Source: Massilia sp. Root418 (lineage in GTDB: Bacteria; Pseudomonadota; Gammaproteobacteria; Burkholderiales; Burkholderiaceae_D). Taken from it: a stretch of 64,000 nt of DNA. A program made the translations under genes and the position numbers. Shown here piece by piece: positions 34,397 to 43,232 of the stretch. Location: assembly GCF_001425265.1 (NCBI RefSeq), contig NZ_LMEC01000001.1:702036-766035 (forward strand), written 5' to 3'. How positions within the stretch are numbered: position 1 is the first letter of the stretch; each line of letters opens with the position of its first letter. The notes below the pieces were generated by a model. That model worked only from the letters and a program-made list of their open reading frames with translations. It had not been told where the DNA came from and searched no databases.

Positions 34397-36274
34397 ATGA
34401 CGCAACTCTCCACCACCAGCCACGCCGGGCTGGACCTGTCGCGCTACCGCCCGGTGCGCATCGGCAGCGCGCCGGTGCTGGCGCAAGCCGACGCCCAAGG
34501 CGGCTGGCGCCTGGTTTCGCAGGAACCGCTGGGCGCCTACCCGGACCGCATCACCGACTGCCTGGTGCGCGGCGCCGAGCGCCACCCGGAGCGCACGCTG
34601 GCCGCCCAGCGCGGGCCGGACGGCGCCTGGCTGCGCATCAGCTACCGCGAGATGCTGGCGCAGGCGCGCGCGGTCGGCCAGGCCCTGCTCGACCGGGGCC
34701 TGTCGGAAGAGCGCCCACTGATGATCTTGTCCGGCAACGACCTGCCGCATTTGCAGCTGGCGCTGGGCGCGCTGTACGCAGGCATACCGTACTGCCCCGT
34801 GTCGCCCGCCGCTTCCGCCGCCATCGACAGGGAAGGCGATTACGCCAAGCTGGCCCACTTCGTGCGCCACCTGACGCCCGGCATGGTCTACGCTACCGAC
34901 GGTGCGGCCTGCGCCGCCGCATTGGCGGCTGCTGTGCCGGACGGCGTGGAAATCGTCACCGTCCACGGCGACGCAGGCCGCGCCTGCACGCCGCTGGCCA
35001 GCCTGCTCGCTGCCGTTCCCGGCTCGGTGGACGCGGCCAACGCCGCCAGCGGCCCGGACACCATCGCCAAGTTCCTGTTCACGTCCGGCTCCACCAAGCT
35101 GCCCAAGGCCGTGGTGACCACCCAGCGCATGCTGTGCGCCAACCAGCAGATGCTGCTGCAGACCTTCCCGGCCTTCGGCGAGAAGCCGCCGGTGCTGCTG
35201 GACTGGCTGCCCTGGAGCCACACCTTCGGCGGCAGCCACAATGTCGGCATCGCGCTGTACAACGGCGGCAGCTATTACATCGATGACGGCAAGCCCACCG
35301 CGCGCGACTTCGCCGTCACGGTGCGCAACCTGAAAGAGATCGCCCCGACGGTGTTCTTCAACGTTCCCAAGGGCTGGGAGCTGCTCACCGCAGCGCTGGA
35401 GGCCGACCCGGACCTCTGCCGGCACTTCTTTTCGCAGATGGAGCTGTTCTTCTTCGCCGGCGCCGGCCTGTCGCAGGCGGCGTGGGACGCCCTCGAAAAG
35501 GTAAGCGAACGGCATTGCGGCCAGCGCATCCGCATCATGGCCGGCCTGGGCATGACGGAGACAGCGCCCTCCTGCACCTTCACCACCGGCCCGGTGATGA
35601 TGGCGGGCTACGTCGGCCTGCCCGCGCCGGGCTGCGAAGTGAAACTGGCGCCGGTGGAGGGCAAGTACGAGGCGCGCTTCCGCGGCCCGCACGTGATGCC
35701 GGGCTACTGGCGCGCACCCGAAGCCACTGCGGCCGCCTTCGACGAGGAAGGCTACTACTGCAGCGGCGACGCGGTGCGCTTCGTGGACCCGGCGCGCCCG
35801 GAAGTGGGGCTGATGTTCGACGGCCGCATCGCCGAGGACTTCAAGCTGAGCACCGGCACCTTCGTCAGCGTCGGTCCGCTGCGCGCGCGCGTCATCAGCG
35901 CCGGTGCGCCCTATATCCAGGACGTGGTGGTGGCCGGCATCAACCGCGACAGCATAGGCTTGCTGGTGTTCCCGCGCATGGACCAGTGCCTGGCGCTGTC
36001 CGGCCTGGGCGCCGGCGCCGACGCCGCCGCCATCCTGTCCAGCCCCACGGTGCGCAGCCACTTCCGCCAGCTGCTGGCGGAACTGAACACCAGGGCCACC
36101 GGATCGGCGTCCCGCATCGAGCGCCTGATGCTCTTGGAGGAAGCGCCGTCCGTCGCGGCCGGCGAGCAGACCGACAAAGGCTCCATCAACCAGCGCGTGG
36201 TGCTGGCGCGCCGCGCCGCTCTGGTGGAAGCGCTGTATGCCGGCACTGGCGACACGGTGCTGACGGCCGGCTGA
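34397..36274 (+). CDS. fcs: Feruloyl-CoA synthetase
   Basis: A 625-residue ANL-superfamily ligase that activates ferulate (and probably 4-coumarate or caffeate) with CoA and ATP. The phosphate-binding motif is FLFTSGSTKLPKAVVTTQR. Others are LDWLPWSHTFGGSHNVG, AGLGMTETAPSC and YCSGDAVRFVDP. The ATG at 34397 lies 14 bases after the vdh stop, and its ribosome-binding site is weak, so it may depend on translational coupling to vdh. It completes the ferulate-to-vanillate set. Confidence 0.94.
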   Translation: MTQLSTTSHAGLDLSRYRPVRIGSAPVLAQADAQGGWRLVSQEPLGAYPDRITDCLVRGAERHPERTLAAQRGPDGAWLRISYREMLAQARAVGQALLDRGLSEERPLMILSGNDLPHLQLALGALYAGIPYCPVSPAASAAIDREGDYAKLAHFVRHLTPGMVYATDGAACAAALAAAVPDGVEIVTVHGDAGRACTPLASLLAAVPGSVDAANAASGPDTIAKFLFTSGSTKLPKAVVTTQRMLCANQQMLLQTFPAFGEKPPVLLDWLPWSHTFGGSHNVGIALYNGGSYYIDDGKPTARDFAVTVRNLKEIAPTVFFNVPKGWELLTAALEADPDLCRHFFSQMELFFFAGAGLSQAAWDALEKVSERHCGQRIRIMAGLGMTETAPSCTFTTGPVMMAGYVGLPAPGCEVKLAPVEGKYEARFRGPHVMPGYWRAPEATAAAFDEEGYYCSGDAVRFVDPARPEVGLMFDGRIAEDFKLSTGTFVSVGPLRARVISAGAPYIQDVVVAGINRDSIGLLVFPRMDQCLALSGLGAGADAAAILSSPTVRSHFRQLLAELNTRATGSASRIERLMLLEEAPSVAAGEQTDKGSINQRVVLARRAALVEALYAGTGDTVLTAG

Positions 36275-36343
36275 GCCGGACCTGCGGGCGAAGGTGCCGA
36301 CGAAGCTGCCCGCGGACCTGCCGGCGGATCGGCTGCCGGGCCG

Positions 36344-37450
36344 TCAAGCCGGGTAGCCGACCGTTTGCGCCAGCATCACGCGCTGGCCGGCGTCCAGGCC
36401 CATCAGGCGGGCCAGGCCGGCCTGGTCGAACCAGGCGCGCGCCACGGTGGCCATGCCTTCAGCGGCACAGAACAAGTACACGTTCTGGCTGATGTGGCCC
36501 GCATCGAAGGCTGCATGCAGCAGCCGTTCGGCGTGGTCTTCGGCCGGCAGGCGTGCCAGGTTGGCCACGTACAGCAGGTTGACCGGCGCCGTGGCCGGGT
36601 AATCCTGCTTGCCGGTGGCCGCGCGGATGTCGGCCCGTCCGCACAGCACCAGTGCTGGCGCCTCGGGATCGTAGCGGTACCAGCCGTCGGCCATGGCCAC
36701 GTAGATGTCGATCTCCTGCGCGTTCGATACCGACGGCGCGGTGCGCCCGTGTTCCGACGCCCGGTTGATCCCGTACGCGGCCCACAGCAGCCGGGACAGG
36801 CGGTAGCGCGGCAGCTCCCTCGGGCTGAAGGCGCGCTGCGAGCGGCGCTGCCTGAGCGTGTCCACCAGGCCCAGGCCCAGCGCGCCGATGTCCGAATCCA
36901 GCTCCAGCGCCGCCGCTTCCACCAGCGGCAGCACGCCGCCGTCCGGCACCTGCTGGTCCTCTTCCTCGGCCGCGCGCGGCACCTGGCCGGGCGCGGGCAC
37001 CAGCCGCAGCAAGGCCTGCACCAGGTTGGCGCGGCTGACCATGCCCTCCAGGCGGCCCTCGCGCAGCACCGGCACCCGCTTGATGCGGTGCTCCTCCATC
37101 AGCGCCACCACCTGCTCCAGCGGCGTATCGGGCGCCACGCTGACCACGGCCGCGCTCATCACTTCGCCCACCAAGGCGCCGCGCTTGCCGCCGCCGCGCG
37201 CGCGCAGCATGGCCAGCCACGGCGGCGCAGCGGCATTGCCGCCCAGCGCGGCGCCGCGCAGCAGGTCACCCTCGCTCAGCATGCCGACCAGGCGGCCGCC
37301 CGCATCCACCACCGGCAGGGCGCCCAGCCTGTGCTTGAGCATCAGGCTGGTGGCCTGCTGCACGCCCGCTTCCGGCGCCACGGTGATCAGCAGGCGGGCC
37401 ATGACTTCGGCGGCGGTCGTGGCCGCAGGCCCCGGTTGTGTATTGCGCAT
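36344..37450 (-). CDS. CBS-pair / nitroreductase fusion protein
   Basis: A 368-residue fusion. Residues about 10-140 contain two CBS motifs (ARLLITVAPEAGVQQATSLM...LPVVDAGGRLVGMLSEGDLL and SAAVVSVAPDTPLEQVVALM...VPVLREGRLEGMVSRANLV). Residues about 175-365 are an FMN nitroreductase-like domain of the SagB/Acg group (LRQRRSQRAFSP, LLWAAYGINR, HAAFDAGHISQNVYLFCAAEG, VMLAQTVGYP). CBS pairs bind adenosyl nucleotides and may gate the reductase. The ATG at 37450 follows AGGAGCA. Divergent from a universal stress protein gene, with a perfect FNR-type box between them, so a role in low-oxygen or reductive stress is inferred. Confidence 0.85.
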   Translation of the reverse strand: MRNTQPGPAATTAAEVMARLLITVAPEAGVQQATSLMLKHRLGALPVVDAGGRLVGMLSEGDLLRGAALGGNAAAPPWLAMLRARGGGKRGALVGEVMSAAVVSVAPDTPLEQVVALMEEHRIKRVPVLREGRLEGMVSRANLVQALLRLVPAPGQVPRAAEEEDQQVPDGGVLPLVEAAALELDSDIGALGLGLVDTLRQRRSQRAFSPRELPRYRLSRLLWAAYGINRASEHGRTAPSVSNAQEIDIYVAMADGWYRYDPEAPALVLCGRADIRAATGKQDYPATAPVNLLYVANLARLPAEDHAERLLHAAFDAGHISQNVYLFCAAEGMATVARAWFDQAGLARLMGLDAGQRVMLAQTVGYPA

Positions 37451-37498
37451 GCATTGCTCCTGAAATTGACGGTTGCCGGAGTCCGTCCCGGCGCCGCT

Positions 37499-37540
37499 AC
37501 TATGCAGGGTTGCGCAGCCGGAATCCTTGATCCAGATCAA
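37499..37540 (-). promoter_or_regulatory. FNR-type box and class II promoter of the CBS-nitroreductase gene
   Basis: TTGATCCAGATCAA (37527-37540) matches the FNR/ANR consensus TTGAT-N4-ATCAA exactly. On the minus strand a -10-like CATAGT (37499-37504) follows after 22 bases, which places the box centre near -41.5, the classic activating position. An FNR-family regulator gene was not seen in the window. Confidence 0.72.
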
Positions 37541-37572
37541 ATGGTCACGGGTGCGGCCATTTTGCCGAAAAC

Positions 37573-37586
37573 TTGATCTGGCGCCC
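37573..37586 (+). promoter_or_regulatory. Degenerate FNR-type half-site upstream of the universal stress protein gene
   Basis: TTGATCTGGCGCCC keeps one perfect FNR half (TTGAT) and lies 116 bases before the start at 37702. It may help a shared FNR-type activator act in the plus direction. The second half is not conserved. Confidence 0.35.
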
Positions 37587-37701
37587 TGTTCGCGCCCAAC
37601 GATCTGCCGCACACTGGACGCATGGCAGACGACCGGTGCATCGCCGCGTTCCTCCTGCCGACGCACCATCGCCCCACGATCGCACCGCAAAAGGAGACCC
37701 C

Positions 37702-38133
37702 ATGCCCAACGCCATCCTGCTGCCCACCGACGGCAATCCCCGCGCGGCGCCCGCCATCGAACGCTGCATGCGGCTGGCACGCGCGCACGCGGCTACGGTG
37801 ATCGGCCTGTACCTGCTGCCGTGCGAGGACCTGTCCACACCGGAAGACCACAGCTACCTGCCCGAGCGCGAGCGGCCGGCCAGCATCATCCGCGCCCGCG
37901 ACGAACTGTGCGCCGTCAAGGCTGCGGCGGCGCAGGCGGGCGTGCCCTGCGTGGTACTCACGCGCTGCGGCGCCTCCCCCTACGACGCCGCCATTTCAGC
38001 CGCGCTGGAACGGCAGTGCGACCTGATCTTCCTGGACGCCATGGAGCGCGCGCCCGACGGCGGCGAACTGGCCGCGCTGGAACAATCCGGCCTCGAACTG
38101 GCCGGCGCCACGGTCAGCAGGCAGGAAAGCTGA
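37702..38133 (+). CDS. Universal stress protein (UspA family)
   Basis: A 143-residue single Usp domain, beginning AILLPTDGNPRAAPAIERCM and containing ATVIGLYLLP and CDLIFLDAMERA. The C-terminal ATP-binding loop G-x2-G-x9-G-S/T is not clear, so it may be a non-ATP-binding form. AAAGGAGACCCC precedes the ATG. It is divergent from the CBS-nitroreductase gene and convergent with the antiporter gene. The company of Usp, CBS and nitroreductase recalls oxygen-limitation regulons such as the mycobacterial Dos set. Confidence 0.85.
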   Translation: MPNAILLPTDGNPRAAPAIERCMRLARAHAATVIGLYLLPCEDLSTPEDHSYLPERERPASIIRARDELCAVKAAAAQAGVPCVVLTRCGASPYDAAISAALERQCDLIFLDAMERAPDGGELAALEQSGLELAGATVSRQES

Positions 38134-38166
38134 TACTTTGCGCGGCCGGCAGACGGGCCCGCGGCA

Positions 38167-39912
38167 TCACGGCCCCACGGGAGCCTCGCCGATCCGCGCC
38201 AGCAGGCCGGCCCGCTCCTGTGCCACCTGGAAGCCGGCGGCTGCCATCGGCACGCCGGCCGCGCCCAGAGCGAAGCAGGCCAGCTGCAGCCCGGACTCCA
38301 CCGCCTCGGACACCACCTCGGTGGCGCCGGCCCGCTTCAGCGCAAGCGCGTGCTTCTCGTCACGCGCACGCGCCAGCAGGCAAAGTCCCGGGTAATGACG
38401 GCGCAGGGCGCTCACCGCATGCAGCGCTGCGCGCGGGTCGTCCATGGTCAACACCACGCAGGCCGCGTCGTCTATGCCCAGGCGCCGCAGCAGCTCGGGC
38501 AGCGAGGCGTCGCCCGAGAACACCGCGTCGTCCTGCCGCTGCTTCCTGGCCTCGTCCACCAGGCCCCGGTCGCGCTCCACCGCGACGTAGCGGATGCCCT
38601 GCCTGGCCAGCACGTCCGCGATCAACTGGCCGACCCGGCCGAAGCCGCCGATGATGATGTGGCCATGCAGCCGCGTCCCCGCCCGGGCCTGCCCGCCGGG
38701 CGGCACGCCGGCTTCCCGGCCGGCCTTCCCGCGCCGCGCCAGCGCGCGGCCGGCGGCAGCAGCTCCCGGCGCCAGCAGCATGCTCATGCTCACCACCAGC
38801 AGCAGGAACTGGCTGGCCTCGGGCGTCAGCAGGCGCGTGCTCACCGCGTACGCCAGGATGATGAAGGCGAACTCGCCGCCCTGCCCCAGCAGCAGGCCGC
38901 CGTGCAGCGCGCCGGCCCAGCCCTGCCGCCGCAGCAGCAGCGCCACCACCGACGCCTTCACGGCCAGCAGCCCGAGCACCGAGGCCGGCAGCAGCAGCGG
39001 GTACTGCGCCACCAGGCGCAGGTCCACTTCCATGCCCACCGCCAGGAAGAACAGGCCCATCAGCAGTCCCTTGAACGGCTCCACGATGATCTCCACCTCG
39101 TACTGGAACTCGGTGTCGGCCAGCAGCAGGCCCGCCAGCAGGGCGCCCAGCGCCAGCGACAGCCCGCTGGCCGCCGTCACCGTGGCGATGCCCAGGGTGA
39201 GCAGCAGGATCAGCGCCACGAACACGTCCGGCTGCCGCTGCACGGCGGCCGACGAGAACAGGGGCTTGGCCACGCGCCGCCCCACCACATACAGCAGCGC
39301 GATGGTGGCGGCGGCTTTCGCCACCGCGACCAGCAGCGTCCAGCCCATGCCCTCGCTGCCGCTGCCCGCCAGGCCCTCGACCAGGATCAGCACTGGCACC
39401 ACGGCCAGGTCCTGCAGCATGAGGATGGCGAAGCATTTCTGGCCGACCGCGGTCTTCAGCGCGTTCTGCTTGTTCATCAGTTCAATGGCCACGGCGGTGC
39501 TGGACATGGCCAGCGTGAGGCCGATGGCCATGGCGGCAGGCGGCGCATTGCCGAACAGGTAAGCAAACAGGCCGATCACGCAGGCCGTGATGAGCACCTG
39601 CGCCGCGCCGGTGCCGAACACGTCGCGGCGCATGGACCACAAGCGCGAGGGCGACAGTTCCAGGCCTATCATAAACATCAGGAACACAATGCCCAGCTCG
39701 GCCAGCGACTTGATGCGCTCGACGTCCTGGAACGTCGCCATCGCCAGCCAGGGCGCCGCGCCGGCCCATTGCCCCAGGCCGTGCGGCCCGAACGCCACGC
39801 CCGCCACCAGAAAGCCCAGCACCTGGTTGATGCGCAGCCGCTGCAGCACCGGCACCAGGATGCCGGCCAGGGCCAGGAAAAGCAGGGTTTCTCGGAGGTG
39901 GTGTGCGGACAT
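38167..39912 (-). CDS. Kef-type (CPA2) monovalent cation/proton antiporter
   Basis: A 581-residue protein. Residues 1-385 have about 12 hydrophobic helices with LVAGVAFGPHGLG, LMFMIGLELSPSRLW and GLTLAMSSTAVAIELM. After a linker, residues about 415-540 form a TrkA-N (RCK) domain with the nucleotide motif GGFGRVGQLIADVL. It probably extrudes K+ or Na+ in exchange for protons under electrophile or pH stress. The start at 39912 has only a weak ribosome-binding site. A degenerate FNR-type box lies about 65-75 bases upstream, which links it to the neighbouring stress genes. It is transcribed in the same direction as the LysR gene behind it. Confidence 0.9.
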   Translation of the reverse strand: MSAHHLRETLLFLALAGILVPVLQRLRINQVLGFLVAGVAFGPHGLGQWAGAAPWLAMATFQDVERIKSLAELGIVFLMFMIGLELSPSRLWSMRRDVFGTGAAQVLITACVIGLFAYLFGNAPPAAMAIGLTLAMSSTAVAIELMNKQNALKTAVGQKCFAILMLQDLAVVPVLILVEGLAGSGSEGMGWTLLVAVAKAAATIALLYVVGRRVAKPLFSSAAVQRQPDVFVALILLLTLGIATVTAASGLSLALGALLAGLLLADTEFQYEVEIIVEPFKGLLMGLFFLAVGMEVDLRLVAQYPLLLPASVLGLLAVKASVVALLLRRQGWAGALHGGLLLGQGGEFAFIILAYAVSTRLLTPEASQFLLLVVSMSMLLAPGAAAAGRALARRGKAGREAGVPPGGQARAGTRLHGHIIIGGFGRVGQLIADVLARQGIRYVAVERDRGLVDEARKQRQDDAVFSGDASLPELLRRLGIDDAACVVLTMDDPRAALHAVSALRRHYPGLCLLARARDEKHALALKRAGATEVVSEAVESGLQLACFALGAAGVPMAAAGFQVAQERAGLLARIGEAPVGP

Positions 39913-39974
39913 GGCGGGTGGTGAATGTTGATACTGAACTGCTGGAGTCTAGGGGCGCGCGGCCGCCCGCACAA

Positions 39975-39988
39975 GGCATCCAGATCAA
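39975..39988 (-). promoter_or_regulatory. Degenerate FNR-type box upstream of the antiporter gene
   Basis: On the minus strand the site reads TTGATCTGGATGCC. It agrees with the perfect box at 37527 in 11 of 14 positions. A -10-like TAGACT follows after 23 bases. Shared control with the CBS-nitroreductase gene is inferred. Confidence 0.42.
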
Positions 39989-39999
39989 ACTTGCCCCAA

Positions 40000-40896
40000 T
40001 CAGTTCCCGGCGGCCCAGTTTTCCCACAGCGCCGCCAGCGCGGCATTGCCGTTGTCCCTGGCGCGCACCACGATGACCTGCAGCTGCAGCGCCCACGCCG
40101 GACCACCGGCGGCGACCAGTCGCCCGGCCTGCAGATCCGGCAGGATGCTGCTCTCGGGTAGCCAGGCCACACCCATGCCGGCGACGGCCAAGCCCTTGAG
40201 CACTTCGGCCATGTCCGACTCGCAGGCCGCGCTCAGCGCGCAAGGCCCGGCGCGCGCGGTGAGATAGTCCACCACGCGGCCGAAATACGAGTCGCGCCCG
40301 TAGGCCAGCAGCGGCAACGGCGCGGCCTGCGCACCCGGCAGGGCGAAGGCCGGACCGCCGGAACGCCCCGGTGCGCAGGCGGGCAACAGCACGTCCGTGC
40401 CCACCACCAGGCTGTCGAACTGGCGCGGGTCCACCAGCACCGGCAGGTCCGGATGGTGGTAGCACACCAGCAGGTCGCAAGCGCCTTCCGTCAGGGCCAG
40501 CACAGAGTCGTGCACATTGGCCGCCTTGATGCTGGCCGGCAGCGGCACCCTGCCCGCGCCTGCCGCCTGCAGCCAGCGCGGCAGGAAGGCATGCGCCAGC
40601 GTGTGGCCGGCCGCGATGCGCAGCATGCCGCGCTCGCCGTCTTGCCTGCTGAGCACCGCGCGGGCGTCGTTCAGGGCTTTCATGGCGGTGGCGGCGGCGC
40701 TGCTGAACACCACGCCGGCGGGCGTGAGCGCCATGGGGAAGCCGCGCCGGTCGATCAGGTCCGCGCCCACCCACTGTTCCAGCGCGCGGATACGCTTGCT
40801 CAGGGCGGACTGGGTCACGCCCCGCTCATCGGCGGAGCGCGAAAAGCTGCGCGTGTGCGCAAGACTCTGGAAATCTTCTATCCAACGGGTGTCCAT
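40000..40896 (-). CDS. LysR-family transcriptional regulator
   Basis: A 298-residue protein with the LysR winged helix at the N-terminus (WIEDFQSLAHTRSFSRSADE, GVTQSALSKRIRALEQWVG, LIDRR) and a periplasmic-binding-like effector domain. The ATG at 40896 starts the conserved region, and the longer frame to 40938 has no support. It is divergent from the racemase gene at 41005 and probably controls it. The effector is unknown. Confidence 0.9.
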   Translation of the reverse strand: MDTRWIEDFQSLAHTRSFSRSADERGVTQSALSKRIRALEQWVGADLIDRRGFPMALTPAGVVFSSAAATAMKALNDARAVLSRQDGERGMLRIAAGHTLAHAFLPRWLQAAGAGRVPLPASIKAANVHDSVLALTEGACDLLVCYHHPDLPVLVDPRQFDSLVVGTDVLLPACAPGRSGGPAFALPGAQAAPLPLLAYGRDSYFGRVVDYLTARAGPCALSAACESDMAEVLKGLAVAGMGVAWLPESSILPDLQAGRLVAAGGPAWALQLQVIVVRARDNGNAALAALWENWAAGN

Positions 40897-41004
40897 GCAT
40901 GCCTCTGCTATTCCGGGCCGGCATGACGCCAGTCCCAACTTTCATCACGAGTAGCGGCCGCCGCCCTATGCTGGAGGCCTGTACCCTCCTTCAAGGAACG
41001 CAAC

Positions 41005-41817
41005 ATGACAACCGAGACTGGCATGACAAGCCGCCGGCCGCAGCCCGCATCATACTTCAACGATCAGGCGCCGCTGGCGCAATTCACGATAGGCATAGTG
41101 GGCGGCATCGGCCCTGCCGCCACGGTGGACTTCATGGACAAGATCATCCGCCACACGGATGCGCGCTGCGACCAGGACCATCTGCGCCTGCTGGTCGAGC
41201 ACAACCCTGCCATCCCGGACCGCACCGCCCACCTGCTCGGCCGGGGTGCGGATCCGACCGCAGCGCTGGCCGACGCCTGCCTGCGCCTGCAGGCAGGCGG
41301 CGCGGCACTGATCGCCATGCCGTGCAACACGGCGCACGCCTACCTGGGCCGCATCCGGCCAGGGCTGGCCATCCCGGTGCTGGACATGCTGGCCGAAACC
41401 GTGGCCCATATCGCGTCCGCCCATCCCGCCTGCGGCAAGGTTGGGCTGCTGGCCACCTCCGGCACCATCGCGACCGGCATCTACCACGAGGCGGCGCGGC
41501 ACGCGCCTTTTGAGCTGATAGCGCCCGAAGCGCACTGGCAGGCGCGCGTCATGTCGGCCATCTACGGCCCGCACGGCGTCAAGGCCGGCCACACTGCCGG
41601 CGCCTGCGTGGACGAGCTGCACGCCGCGATCGCCCACCTGGCCGCGCGCGGCGCCACCGTCATGATCCTGGGCTGCACCGAGCTGCCGCTGCTGCTGGGC
41701 CAGCAGCAGGGTTATGACGCGGGCGGCATCGCCGTTGACCTGGTCGATCCCACCCTCGTCATGGCCAGGCGCTGCATCGCCCTGGCCCGCGCGGCGCAGG
41801 AACGCCTGGCCGCTTAG
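41005..41817 (+). CDS. Aspartate/glutamate racemase-family protein
   Basis: A 270-residue protein of the Asp/Glu/hydantoin racemase superfamily. It has the opening TIGIVGGIGPAATVDFMDKI and the two catalytic Cys in MPCNTAH and LGCTELPLL. Aspartate racemase (YgeA-like) is the best guess, though the superfamily also has isomerases and decarboxylases. AAGGAACGCAAC precedes the ATG. It is divergent from the LysR gene. Its stop overlaps the convergent NTF2-like gene by 4 bases. Confidence 0.85.
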   Translation: MTTETGMTSRRPQPASYFNDQAPLAQFTIGIVGGIGPAATVDFMDKIIRHTDARCDQDHLRLLVEHNPAIPDRTAHLLGRGADPTAALADACLRLQAGGAALIAMPCNTAHAYLGRIRPGLAIPVLDMLAETVAHIASAHPACGKVGLLATSGTIATGIYHEAARHAPFELIAPEAHWQARVMSAIYGPHGVKAGHTAGACVDELHAAIAHLAARGATVMILGCTELPLLLGQQQGYDAGGIAVDLVDPTLVMARRCIALARAAQERLAA

Positions 41818-42266
41818 CTCTTCTCCGGCATGGCGGACGAGTGGTGGCTGGTGATCAGCCACTGGCCCTTGCTCCACTTATAGGTAAAGGTGTAGCGCGC
41901 CTTCACCTGCTTGCCGTCGGCGAATTTGAAGGTGTACAGGCCCGCGTCGACCGCGCTGTTGCAGTCGATCTCGATGCTGCGGCTGTCGATGCTGCCCACC
42001 GGCTTGCCTTCCAGGAAGTGCACGAAGTAGTCCGCCTTCTCGTCCGCCGTCAGGCGCGGCTTGTTCGACAGGGTCGGCAGCAGCACGGACTTGCCGGCGT
42101 AGTTGGCTACCACCTTGTCCGGACTGCCGGTCTGCAGCGAGGCATTCCAGCGGTCGAACAGGCCGGCGATGTCCTTTTCCGACGCCGCATGGCAGGTTTC
42201 GGTGGCCGCGTGGGCGTTGGAGGCCAGCAGGACGCAGGCAAACGGAATGAGGGTCAGGTAGCGCAT
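41814..42266 (-). CDS. Secreted NTF2-like (SgcJ/EcaC-type) protein
   Basis: A 150-residue protein with a signal peptide (YLTLIPFACVLLASNAHA) and a cystatin-like/NTF2 fold: IAGLFDRWNASLQTGSPDKV, YAGKSVLLPTLSNKPRLT, then a strand-rich second half ending QWLITSHHSS. Proteins of this kind often bind small molecules, but the role here is unknown. A weak AAGGAACTCT box precedes the ATG. Confidence 0.78.
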   Translation of the reverse strand: MRYLTLIPFACVLLASNAHAATETCHAASEKDIAGLFDRWNASLQTGSPDKVVANYAGKSVLLPTLSNKPRLTADEKADYFVHFLEGKPVGSIDSRSIEIDCNSAVDAGLYTFKFADGKQVKARYTFTYKWSKGQWLITSHHSSAMPEKS

Positions 42267-42399
42267 AGAGTTCCTTGGTTGTTAATTGAAAGTTAGTTGA
42301 AACATAGCTGGGAAAATCAGTTGCGGAAAAACGGGAGCCGACATGCGCAGTATCTGCCCGCACGCCGCGTCCTGAATCAGCCGGGCGGCGGATGTCTTC

Positions 42400-42419
42400 T
42401 ATGCCGATTGGCATATAAT
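42400..42419 (+). promoter_or_regulatory. Palindrome fused to a perfect -10 element before the LuxR gene
   Basis: TATGCC-GATT-GGCATA (42400-42415) has perfect 6-base arms and runs into TATAAT (42414-42419), 28 bases before the start at 42447. No good -35 hexamer is visible, so the promoter may depend on an activator. Autoregulation by the LuxR protein is possible. Confidence 0.5.
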
Positions 42420-42446
42420 TTCGCCAACCTCAAAACGAGCCGCCCG

Positions 42447-43232
42447 ATGAATCCCTCTGCCGACACCACCGACGCGCCGCCCAGCGCCCGCACTGCCCGC
42501 CACCGCTACCGCCATACCGAAGGCAGCGCCTCGCGGCTGCGCCTGCTCACCGATGCCGGCCTGGCCCTGGCCGCCGGCGGCAGTGGCGCCGGCGCGGCCA
42601 TCCTGGCCAGGGCGCTCGCATTCCTGTCCATGGACGAAGGCTTGCTGCTGTACCGGCAAGACGACGGCCTGCACGTGCACGCGGCCCAGGGCGCCGTGTA
42701 TCCGGTCGGCGCCTGCCTGCCGCTGGCCGGCGCACTGCACGCCGCCTCGCTGGAGAACGCGCTGCCGCAGGTCGGGCAGGACGTGCAGAGCCGGCTGCGC
42801 ATCGGCCGCGCCTGCGCCAGTGGCCTGGAAGTGCTGCTGCCGATGCTGTTCGGCGGCCGGAACACCGGCGTGCTCGCCCTCATCGGCACCCGCCGCGCGC
42901 CGCCGCCCAACGCGGACGACCTGGAGGCACTGCAGGTGCTCGCCACCATGCTGGCGGCGGCCCAGCCCCGCTCCGGCAAGCAGGCCTTGCGCACCGGCGG
43001 GGCCGGCGGGGCTGGCGGGAATGCCGCGCCCCGCCTCGCGCAGCTCACCACCCGCGAGCTGCAGGTGTTTGCGCTGATGCCGCGCGGGCTCACCAATGCC
43101 GCCATGGCTGCCGAACTGGGTATTGCCGCCGGCACCGTCAAGGTGCACATCGAGCGCATCCTGCACAAGCTCGGCCTGCGCGACCGTACCCAGGCTGCCG
43201 TGTGTGCGGTGGAACACGGGTACGGCGCATGA
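42447..43232 (+). CDS. LuxR-family regulator with a GAF-like sensor region
   Basis: A 261-residue protein. Residues about 30-175 look like a GAF-type small-molecule domain (GAAILARALAFLSMDEGLLLY, SGLEVLLPMLFGGRNTGVLALIG). The C-terminus is a LuxR helix-turn-helix (LTTRELQVFALMPRGLTNAAM, AAELGIAAGTVKVHIERILH, KLGLRDRTQAA). No receiver domain is present, so it is not a classic response regulator. The start at 42447 agrees with the promoter at 42400. Its stop overlaps the kinase start as ATGA, so it heads a three-gene signalling operon. Confidence 0.86.
   Translation: MNPSADTTDAPPSARTARHRYRHTEGSASRLRLLTDAGLALAAGGSGAGAAILARALAFLSMDEGLLLYRQDDGLHVHAAQGAVYPVGACLPLAGALHAASLENALPQVGQDVQSRLRIGRACASGLEVLLPMLFGGRNTGVLALIGTRRAPPPNADDLEALQVLATMLAAAQPRSGKQALRTGGAGGAGGNAAPRLAQLTTRELQVFALMPRGLTNAAMAAELGIAAGTVKVHIERILHKLGLRDRTQAAVCAVEHGYGA

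Noticed and set aside
36275..36343. GCGGGC/GCCCGC inverted repeat between fcs and the CBS-nitroreductase gene
   Set aside because: It could be a bidirectional terminator stem, but the 20-base loop is long and no T-run follows, so it was not listed.
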